From NCBI GenBank assembly GCA_002310115.1, contig DBYI01000088.1, positions 1 through 6,977 of the forward strand: DNA of 6,977 nt, in the 5' to 3' direction. This document shows positions 1 to 5,510 of this stretch, piece after piece; position 1 is the stretch's first letter; each line of letters begins with the position of its first letter. The DNA is from Ruminococcus flavefaciens (GTDB lineage: Bacteria; Bacillota; Clostridia; Oscillospirales; Ruminococcaceae). Below the pieces are notes generated by a model. It was not told the DNA's origin. It worked only from the letters and a program-made list of their open reading frames with translations, and made no database searches. Made by a program: the position numbers and the translations under genes.

Positions 1-20
1 TTTTTCTTGAATAGGCTCAA
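1..20 (-). CDS. Start of a downstream gene, partial; presumed VirB4-like conjugation ATPase
   Basis: Only about six codons are inside the window. On the minus strand a TTG at 20..18 opens a frame reading M-S-L-F-K-K. It lies 7 bases after the stop of the preceding gene. An AAAGGAG ribosome binding site at 37..31 overlaps the end of that gene, with a rather long 10-base spacer. A short basic N-terminus of this kind fits VirB4-type ATPases of Firmicutes conjugative elements, and in Tn1549-like elements virB4 normally follows prgI. The identity therefore rests on gene order and not on any domain visible here. An ATT start one base upstream in another frame is less likely. Confidence 0.4.
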
Positions 21-27
21 TTATTTT

Positions 28-297
28 TCACTCCTTTGTTTCTGTTTTCTTTTCTAACTCTGTTTTAACCGTGTCATTATTAGATAACGAATTTACAAGC
101 TCAGATTTAGCCAAAAAGCTCATTCCTGAGCCTGCCTGAGCCATAACATAAAATGCTTTACCCTTACCGGGCTTACCAAATTTAAAGCCATTTGCATTTG
201 TATTTTTCATCATCTTACGGTCATATAAGATCTTGTTGTTATTATTGAACTGCCCGAGGTATTGAACAGCATTTTTTATATCGTTATCTAAATTCAT
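28..297 (-). CDS. Small protein resembling a VirB4 P-loop segment with degenerate Walker A motifs
   Basis: This is an 89-residue protein with no signal peptide or membrane segment. Its ATG (297..295) overlaps the prgI stop in an ATGA, and a GGAGG lies at 312..308, so translation is probably coupled to prgI. Residues 23-69 read like the nucleotide-binding region of VirB4 ATPases: ILYDRK, then N-A-N-G-F, then GKPGKGKAF (41-49), then AQAGSGMSFLAKSEL (53-67). VirB4 proteins normally have a single G-x-x-G-S-G-K-S-F followed by AK-x-E. Here the motif is present twice, each time broken: Ala replaces Ser/Thr in the first copy and Met replaces the catalytic Lys in the second. Residues 74-89 form a charged tail. 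A DNA repeat, cctgagcc at 125-132 and 135-142, underlies the second copy. It could be a remnant of a duplicated virB4, or a stand-alone accessory or decoy protein; ATP hydrolysis looks unlikely. Function is not known. The coding call is fairly secure, the kinship with VirB4 moderate. Confidence 0.7.
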   Translation of the reverse strand: MNLDNDIKNAVQYLGQFNNNNKILYDRKMMKNTNANGFKFGKPGKGKAFYVMAQAGSGMSFLAKSELVNSLSNNDTVKTELEKKTETKE

Positions 298-698
298 ACT
301 TGTATATCCTCCGCTTCTGTTTCCTCATATTCACCGGCATCAATCCGCTGTTGTATTATCAATTCTTCCAACAGTTCAACGTGAAGATCTTGCAGTGTAC
401 TGTCAGTATCTTCATAAACCCTTTTTTGAGGAAGAAAAGTAAATTGCAGCCATGAACGAGCATATTCCTCAAATTTCAGTCCCTGAAATTTAAAGAAGCC
501 ATATCCTACCCACGGAGCTGTCATAATAATTATGATCCACGGAAGAATATCCGAAGAAATACGTCCATGACCAATAACTCCCACAGGAATTGCAGTGATC
601 ATAGCTCCTGCAACAGCTATCAATTGCCTGAGAGATAAGCCAAAGATGACTTTTGATTTATAATCCTGTATTTCTGACGGTATTTTTACTTCTAACAT
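294..698 (-). CDS. prgI: PrgI-family conjugation membrane protein
   Basis: This 134-residue protein belongs by pattern to the PrgI family, a small inner-membrane component of Gram-positive conjugative type IV secretion systems, normally encoded next to virB4. The N-terminus (MLEVKIPSEIQDYKSKVIFG) and the following LSLRQL are typical of the family. Two membrane segments follow, at about residues 25-43 and 51-70, then the conserved FKFQGLKFEEYARSWL (69-84) and the short basic LPQKR-V. The tail (100-134) is acidic and probably cytoplasmic. The start at 698 was chosen because GGAGG lies 7 bases upstream (710..706). The frame stays open back to 797, but that stretch overlaps virB6 and has no ribosome binding site. 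It lies 25 bases after the virB6-like gene and overlaps the next gene by four bases. Confidence 0.88.
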   Translation of the reverse strand: MLEVKIPSEIQDYKSKVIFGLSLRQLIAVAGAMITAIPVGVIGHGRISSDILPWIIIIMTAPWVGYGFFKFQGLKFEEYARSWLQFTFLPQKRVYEDTDSTLQDLHVELLEELIIQQRIDAGEYEETEAEDIQV

Positions 699-705
699 TG
701 TTTCA

Positions 706-710
706 CCTCC
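706..710 (-). promoter_or_regulatory. Ribosome binding site that fixes the prgI start
   Basis: GGAGG on the minus strand, 7 bases before the ATG at 698..696. It decides the start of prgI in favour of the 134-residue form over a longer frame opening at 797. It directly abuts the 18-bp palindrome at 711-728, so an RNA stem there would end at the first base of the Shine-Dalgarno sequence. Confidence 0.8.
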
Positions 711-728
711 GTTGATATTTGTATCAAC
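711..728. repeat. 18-bp palindrome, copy 1 (virB6 stop / prgI leader)
   Basis: GTTGATA-N4-TATCAAC with perfect 7-bp arms. The sequence is identical to the copy at 3430-3447. On the minus strand it contains the TGA stop of the virB6-like gene (726..724) and ends at the prgI GGAGG. Read in the prgI frame, upstream of the real start, it would encode V-D-T-N-I-N, the same peptide as in the TraG tail. It could be a small mobile palindrome, a protein-binding operator or an RNA hairpin controlling coupling; the sequence does not decide. Confidence 0.8.
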
Positions 729-1899
729 CAATACCACATATTTTCTTAGACCATGCACCTGAACGCATAACTCCAAGTCCCAATGCACATAGCTCAATGA
801 AGAACATTATATTAAATGATGTATAACCGTTTGCTTGCATCCACTTTGCAGCTGCTGCATTAGTAGCTACAAACGCAACAAACATCATTACAATAACTGC
901 TATTTGCAGTATTGTCGCTATATAGTTCTTAATGAAGCTTTTTGCAACGTCATTTGTTGTATCAGAAGCAAATGTCGCAAGAGGAAGGGGAGCAAAGATA
1001 GTGTATATAGTCAGCTCGAATACTCGACCAATAACTATTACGAATACGATGTATGCAATCGCTTTCATTACTATAAACATCCACTGATTTCTTGCTATTT
1101 CCCATAATGGAAAGAAGTTTCCCTCTTTAGGGGCTGGAAATGCGTTGTAAAATTCGCCTAATCCAATAGCAACCTTAATTGAACCGTCCTCTTTATGTGG
1201 GAATGAAGCGTTGGGATAGAACATTCTGACAGCATCATGAGAAATAGTATATCTTGCCTGTTCGTAATCATTACCCATTTTTTTGTCTGCCCAATATTCA
1301 AACCAACCTTTATCTAATTGCTGAAAAGTTCCTTCAGGGAAATTTATGAGGTATGTATGCTTATCGCCACATGGTAAGAATTCATTGGACGTACCTGTTG
1401 CTGCTGCATTTATAGAGTCAAACATAGAATAAATATATCCCATGATCGTGTCAGCATTCTGAACGACTTGTTTAATGACTATAATTTTTATCAGGAAAAT
1501 CAATATATTTTCCCAACGTGATGACCATTCAAAGTTTATAGACTTCTTGAAGAAGTCTACCATAAGAAGCAAAGTTGCTGTTACAAGTGCCATAGTTTTG
1601 GTCGCATTATGAATGGCATTTGCTATCTGATAATCTCCACCGCTTGCCGGTAAGTTATTTAAAACTGTCCACGGGGATAATCTTGAAAAGCTGAATGCTT
1701 TAGTAAGAATATTGTTGGTTTCCATACAATTCTCTGTAATATCAGTATAAACATCATGTACATGAAAACCGAATAAATCCGCATGAGCTACTAAAGGAAA
1801 GAATATCTGTAACAGACCGAATACAATAACAGCTGTATAGGCTATTCTTCGTGTTTTTTTCAATTTTTGATAGTAGGGATAAGGTATTACCCCATGCAT
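724..1899 (-). CDS. VirB6/TrbL-like polytopic membrane protein of the conjugation channel
   Basis: A 391-residue membrane protein, the likely inner-membrane channel component of the mating apparatus. Hydrophobic segments lie at about residues 19-39 (ending in AHA, possibly a cleavable signal), 102-117, 131-147, 273-291, 295-311, 325-346 and 363-378. The block FELTIYTIFAPLPLATFASD (294-313), followed by VAKSFIKNY, matches the conserved AP-x-PLA core of TrbL/VirB6 proteins in Tn1549-like elements. The protein is longer than the roughly 280-300 residues common for that group. The extra length is mostly a hydrophilic region at about 160-272 between membrane segments, plus an extended N-terminus. 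The start ATG has AAGGAGG 9 bases upstream, overlapping the stop of the preceding pilin-like gene 13 bases away. Its TGA stop lies inside an 18-bp palindrome. The family call is firm; the exact topology is uncertain. Confidence 0.85.
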   Translation of the reverse strand: MHGVIPYPYYQKLKKTRRIAYTAVIVFGLLQIFFPLVAHADLFGFHVHDVYTDITENCMETNNILTKAFSFSRLSPWTVLNNLPASGGDYQIANAIHNATKTMALVTATLLLMVDFFKKSINFEWSSRWENILIFLIKIIVIKQVVQNADTIMGYIYSMFDSINAAATGTSNEFLPCGDKHTYLINFPEGTFQQLDKGWFEYWADKKMGNDYEQARYTISHDAVRMFYPNASFPHKEDGSIKVAIGLGEFYNAFPAPKEGNFFPLWEIARNQWMFIVMKAIAYIVFVIVIGRVFELTIYTIFAPLPLATFASDTTNDVAKSFIKNYIATILQIAVIVMMFVAFVATNAAAAKWMQANGYTSFNIMFFIELCALGLGVMRSGAWSKKICGIG

Positions 1900-1912
1900 T
1901 TACAATCCCTCC

Positions 1913-2410
1913 TTAAACGAATGTATGTAGAATGGCTGATACAGAAACAGCTATTCCTCCTGCCGCCATAGTTTTTAACCCTGATACCTTTTTGACAGCA
2001 TCGTTGTCTTTGATTGAAAATCCGAACATTGTTGCACCTATAAGCATTGCTAATGCACCAACTCGACGTACCCATCTACCTATGAATTGTAAAATAGACT
2101 CAAATTCATTTTCGGCAGCTGCGTCTGAATATGTTGCCGGAATATTGAATATATCCAAGTTACCGACAGCAGCTTGTATCATAAAACCTGAAACCATTAT
2201 CAATACTCCTTGAAGCTGTTCTTTTGCTTCGTCATCTTTGACACCCAAAGCAAATTTTACAGCACCTATAAATGCGACAATACCGCCGATACGCGAAATC
2301 CATAATTGAAAGAAATCAATTCCGTCTTTTGCAAGTTCATTTGGCGTCCCGGTAGGTGGATCAGGAAGGAATGATAAAAAAGCTGCAAGGTGTGATAGTA
2401 GTAATTCCAT
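1913..2410 (-). CDS. Two-module Maff2/pilin-like membrane protein
   Basis: A 165-residue hydrophobic protein built from two homologous modules. Module 1 is at about residues 31-88 (IDFFQLWISRIGGIVAFIGA, then KDD-x-A, G-x-x-x-M, ending DIF). Module 2 is at about 104-164 (ILQFIGRWVRRVGALAMLIG, then KDNDA, GLKTMAAGG). Each carries two membrane segments around a charged K-D/N-D turn. This is the layout of the small Maff2-type mobile-element proteins found between traG and virB6 genes, which resemble VirB2/TrbC pilins. The modules match the single module of the neighbouring gene at 2476-2925, especially W-I-x-R-I-G, IGA-x-x-F and K-x-D-x-A. Unlike that neighbour it has only a short hydrophobic N-terminus (MELLLSHLAAFLSFL) and no clear signal cleavage site. 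ATG at 2410 follows AAGGAGG with 7-base spacing. A pilin-like or channel role is inferred from family and position. Confidence 0.8.
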   Translation of the reverse strand: MELLLSHLAAFLSFLPDPPTGTPNELAKDGIDFFQLWISRIGGIVAFIGAVKFALGVKDDEAKEQLQGVLIMVSGFMIQAAVGNLDIFNIPATYSDAAAENEFESILQFIGRWVRRVGALAMLIGATMFGFSIKDNDAVKKVSGLKTMAAGGIAVSVSAILHTFV

Positions 2411-2436
2411 TCAAAACCTCCTTGCAATAGAAAGTA

Positions 2437-2465
2437 TATCTGCCCTTGTTATACAAGGGCAGATA
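2437..2465 (-). terminator. Intergenic hairpin between the two pilin-like genes; partial terminator or mRNA stabiliser
   Basis: A perfect inverted repeat: 13-bp arms at 2437-2449 and 2453-2465 around a 3-base loop, with a GC-rich centre (CTGCCCTTG). It begins 10 bases after the stop of the 149-residue gene. On the minus strand it is followed by TACTTTCTATTG, a weak and interrupted U tract, then the ribosome binding site of the next gene. The downstream genes belong to the same machine and no separate promoter is visible. A leaky terminator, or a 3' stem that protects the upstream message, therefore fits better than a full stop. Confidence 0.5.
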
Positions 2466-2475
2466 CTCTATTTCA

Positions 2476-2925
2476 TCAAGTGAACAGATCAAACATATCA
2501 GCAGCGGCGCATACTGCCCAAACAACAAATCCGGCAGCTAAAGTCATAAGTCCTGTCTGCTTACGTTCAGCATCATCATTTTTGATGGCAAAGCCGAACA
2601 TTACTGCACCTATAAATGCAACAGCTGCACCGATACGACGGATCCATGTTATAAAGAAGTCAATGGTGTTTTCATATGCAGAGTCAGCCGTTGCTGCTTG
2701 CTGCTGCTGATTATTACCAAGCTGCTGAATAACAGGCTCATCATAAGTGTTTGCCATAGCCTGAACGTAGATAACATCGTCCTCGTATACTGGAGTTTCC
2801 TCAACAACAGCTACTTCAGCAGCTTCATTCTCAGCTGCAAATGCTGTCATAGGGAGAGCGGCTATAATAGCCATTGTAAATACTGCCATGATAAGAGTTG
2901 CAAAACGTGTAAATACTTTTTTCAT
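2476..2925 (-). CDS. Maff2-family pilin-like protein with signal peptide
   Basis: A 149-residue protein. Residues 1-30 are a clear signal peptide: basic MKKVFTRF, a hydrophobic core, then TAFA before AEN. Residues 31-84 form an acidic, then Gln-rich linker (EDD at 48-50, QQQQ at 73-76) likely to be flexible. The C-terminal module (about 87-148) contains FFITWIRRIGAAVAFIGAV, the charged turn KNDDAE (115-120) and LMTLAAGFVVWAV, giving two membrane segments. This pattern matches Maff2-type proteins of Firmicutes conjugative elements, which are usually only about 70-80 residues; the signal peptide and linker are extra. Its position directly after traG and before virB6 agrees. ATG at 2925 has GAGG at 2937..2934 with 8-base spacing. 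The start is 30 bases after the traG stop, in a very AT-rich gap. A role as pilin or channel lining is inferred. Confidence 0.83.
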   Translation of the reverse strand: MKKVFTRFATLIMAVFTMAIIAALPMTAFAAENEAAEVAVVEETPVYEDDVIYVQAMANTYDEPVIQQLGNNQQQQAATADSAYENTIDFFITWIRRIGAAVAFIGAVMFGFAIKNDDAERKQTGLMTLAAGFVVWAVCAAADMFDLFT

Positions 2926-2955
2926 AATAAAAACCTCACTTTTAAAATTTAAAAT

Positions 2956-5508
2956 TTACATTGAAATATCGTCAAATCTGCCATCTGATGCTAAGTCTGC
3001 GACAAGATCTGACAAAGGTGGAGTTGAATTCTCCGTTAAAACAACAGCTTCGTCAATTAATTCGGGGGATAAATCCTCGATTGGCGAAGCTGCTGTATCA
3101 GGTATATTGAATTGTACTGTGTCCACTGTACTTTGTTTAAGCTCGTTCTGAGCTTCGCTTATACTTCCGTCAGGATTTAAAATGTCGGGCGTGACCGGTT
3201 CCTGATCTTCACTTGTAATTTCCTCCTTTCCCTGTATCATAGGTTCACCTAAATCATAGCTGTCAAATTCAAAGTGCACTTTTGAATATTCGACTACCTC
3301 ATTAAGTAGTTCTTCTTCTCCATATATCCGAATATCCTTGCTTTCAAATAAACTGAGAATATCGGCTGTGGTTGAAGAAAATGTATCAATCAGCACGTTT
3401 TCTGTCAGAGAGCTGCTCTTAGGAAATGCGTTGATATTTGTATCAACTTTTAAATCGTAAGAAGCTGCTGCGTTATCCTGTGTTTTTTCGTTGATATTTA
3501 TATCAACGGGAATTACAGGCTTAACGTCCTTGACTGATAATGCTGTAATTGAACTGATTTGAAATTGTTTTTCTGCTCTCTCCTTATCTGTACCCGATAA
3601 GGCTAAAAAGCTATAATTCGGATGTTTTTCCAATGGATATTTTTTGCAGTAAAACGGATTGTGTGAACGCATAATCAGAATACATTCATCAATCGGAATA
3701 GAACCGACCTCATTAGGCTGTAACAGTTCTCTGCCAATTATTTGATTATTCTCGTTTGTACTTGACTGCCTTGCACCCTTAGTCCTGTTTCTGCCCTTTA
3801 TATCAATAGTCTCTTTACCAAGAGACTCAGATATATATTTTTTAGTTGTATCCTCGTTACCGCCAAGAAACAGTATCGAACTACAACAACCGATTATCGC
3901 CTCCCAAGTCTTTTCATACTTTGCTTTGAAAAGCGATAATGTCTGAATAATAACATTAAGACTTACATTCATTGAACGTACAAATGCTATCGTTTCGTCA
4001 AAGTCAGGTATTTGCGGTATGTTACAAAATTCGTCCATGATACATCGAACATGAACAGGGAGCTTACGATCATTATTTGCGTATTTAAAGTTAGCTCTGT
4101 TTTGAAGAACATCAAACATCTGTGTATATAGCATTGTAACGAGGAAACTGAATGTCTTATCTTTTGCTGGTACTATAATGAATAATGCTGTTTTTTCATC
4201 ACCTATAGTTTCAAGTTGAATGTTATCACAACACGTCAGGTTCTCGACCTCATTCAGATTGAACATGAAAGTTTTGACATTGGCTGAAGAAAGAAAAGAT
4301 TGTCCTGTTTCTTCAGGGGCTTGTCTTATCTCTTTGTATAGCCTTATAGCAAGTGAATCGGGATTTCTGCTTTCAAGCTCTATAAAGTCATAGTCAAGAG
4401 GGCAAAGGAATGCGGCTTTACGTCTATGCAGATAATCTTCATCAGACTCATTTATTTCTCTTTCCATGAAATATCCGTCAGTTGAACCACGAGGTGGATA
4501 CATGAGTTTTCTCATTTTTTCTGTTATTGAAAAGAAATTCAAATGTGTTCTATCACGTGAAGACTCTATAACATTACCGTTATCGTCCCATTCTGCGTTA
4601 TATATGCTTTCTTCAAAAAGAAGAAAAACAATTGCTTCAAGTAATGCTCTACCTTTCTGTGACCAGAAATCGTCCTTTTCTCCGTCACCCTTTGTAGCTG
4701 AGAATAATACTTCAATCATCTTGATTACTTCTTGCTCTGAAAAGTTACCTTCATAGTCATATACATATTCAAAAGGATTGTAGTTATTTGAATATTTCAT
4801 CTGTATCAGATTAAATACTCGTATTTTATATCCCGCTTCTGTGAGCATTTTTCCTGTGTTAGCAAGGATTTCACCTTTAGGATCAGTAATTACATAAGAC
4901 GTATTTAACTGACATATATTAGGAAGAGCAACGTATCTTGTTTTACCTGAACCGGCATCACCGATTATCATAACATTAAGGTTTAGATTATGCTGATATG
5001 TATTCAATGATAACTTGACTTCTTTGCTGAGAATAATATTATTATCAATATTAAATCCAATAAATTTGTCTTTATCATCAAATACTCTCTCTCCGTTACG
5101 AAGAACAGGTTTAAACACAGGTTCTTTTTCTTTTTCAGCAAGGCTTTTCATTTCATTTTCATCGCCCCACTTAGCCGAACCGTATTCAGTACCTTTACGG
5201 TGAAGTCTTTTCTTTTCTTCACTGTATTTATATATAAAATAAACAGCTATACACATTAGGCTTAAAAAAGCCATCTTAGGTACATAGCTGTTTTTATCAG
5301 ATATATGTGAGAAAAGATATGACATATCTGATGTAATATGCTTAAATCCACTACCGATCTTAGTAGCATCGACCTTGCCATTCTCTTTAATGGAGAAGTC
5401 CATTGCACCACCTAACATTGCAGCCAGAAATGTTATGATAATGGTAGCAGCACCACCTATTATAACGGTAAAGCGTGTTATTCGTGGCTTTGGACGGGGA
5501 ACACTCAT
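2956..5508 (-). CDS. traG: TraG/VirD4-family type IV coupling protein (ATPase)
   Basis: An 850-residue coupling protein that links the DNA-relaxase complex to the conjugation channel at the inner membrane. Two N-terminal membrane segments lie at about residues 14-36 and 78-94, then a conserved GSAKWGDENEM (110-120). The Walker A motif is GDAGSGKT (183-190), followed by YVITDPKGE (205-213). Walker B is CIMDEF (489-494), and the sensor-like block NVIIQTLSLFKAKY lies at 518-531. This order is typical of TraG/VirD4 proteins, and all core motifs look intact. Residues from about 664 to the end form a long, acidic, low-hydrophobicity tail that is variable in this family. Two in-frame copies of an 18-bp palindrome there encode VDININ (668-673) and VDTNIN (688-693). 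The start at 5508 has GGGGAGGA 8 bases upstream, which overlaps the end of the preceding gene 2 bases away, suggesting coupled translation. Confidence 0.95.
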   Translation of the reverse strand: MSVPRPKPRITRFTVIIGGAATIIITFLAAMLGGAMDFSIKENGKVDATKIGSGFKHITSDMSYLFSHISDKNSYVPKMAFLSLMCIAVYFIYKYSEEKKRLHRKGTEYGSAKWGDENEMKSLAEKEKEPVFKPVLRNGERVFDDKDKFIGFNIDNNIILSKEVKLSLNTYQHNLNLNVMIIGDAGSGKTRYVALPNICQLNTSYVITDPKGEILANTGKMLTEAGYKIRVFNLIQMKYSNNYNPFEYVYDYEGNFSEQEVIKMIEVLFSATKGDGEKDDFWSQKGRALLEAIVFLLFEESIYNAEWDDNGNVIESSRDRTHLNFFSITEKMRKLMYPPRGSTDGYFMEREINESDEDYLHRRKAAFLCPLDYDFIELESRNPDSLAIRLYKEIRQAPEETGQSFLSSANVKTFMFNLNEVENLTCCDNIQLETIGDEKTALFIIVPAKDKTFSFLVTMLYTQMFDVLQNRANFKYANNDRKLPVHVRCIMDEFCNIPQIPDFDETIAFVRSMNVSLNVIIQTLSLFKAKYEKTWEAIIGCCSSILFLGGNEDTTKKYISESLGKETIDIKGRNRTKGARQSSTNENNQIIGRELLQPNEVGSIPIDECILIMRSHNPFYCKKYPLEKHPNYSFLALSGTDKERAEKQFQISSITALSVKDVKPVIPVDININEKTQDNAAASYDLKVDTNINAFPKSSSLTENVLIDTFSSTTADILSLFESKDIRIYGEEELLNEVVEYSKVHFEFDSYDLGEPMIQGKEEITSEDQEPVTPDILNPDGSISEAQNELKQSTVDTVQFNIPDTAASPIEDLSPELIDEAVVLTENSTPPLSDLVADLASDGRFDDISM
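3430..3447. repeat. 18-bp palindrome, copy 2 (in traG tail)
   Basis: GTTGATA-N4-TATCAAC, identical to the copy at 711-728. It sits in frame in the variable tail of the coupling protein and encodes V-D-T-N-I-N (residues 688-693). Confidence 0.8.
3490..3507. repeat. 18-bp palindrome, copy 3 (in traG tail)
   Basis: Same palindrome with one base changed, which extends its perfect arms to 8 bp around a TT centre. It begins exactly 60 bp (20 codons) from copy 2, so it is in the same frame and encodes V-D-I-N-I-N (residues 668-673). The 42 bases between copies 2 and 3 show no similarity to the flanks, so this is not a simple tandem repeat. Confidence 0.8.
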
Positions 5509-5510
5509 GT

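Noticed and set aside
699..797. Upstream extension of the prgI reading frame
   Set aside because: The frame is open to 797 but overlaps the end of the virB6-like gene, has no ribosome binding site there, and family similarity begins at the ATG at 698, which has a good GGAGG.
1932..2213. Plus-strand and alternative-frame ORFs across the pilin-like, VirB6-like and traG genes
   Set aside because: All overlap strongly supported minus-strand genes, lack ribosome binding sites and show no family features.
2938..2957. Very AT-rich gap between traG and the first pilin-like gene as a promoter
   Set aside because: The run of A and T would give many false -10 matches, and no convincing -35 at proper spacing was seen; the 30-base gap is better read as a leader with its ribosome binding site.
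3430..3507. The two traG palindromes as a minimal CRISPR array
   Set aside because: The units are too short, only two lie together, both are in frame within a coding tail, the interval between them encodes protein, and there are no cas genes.
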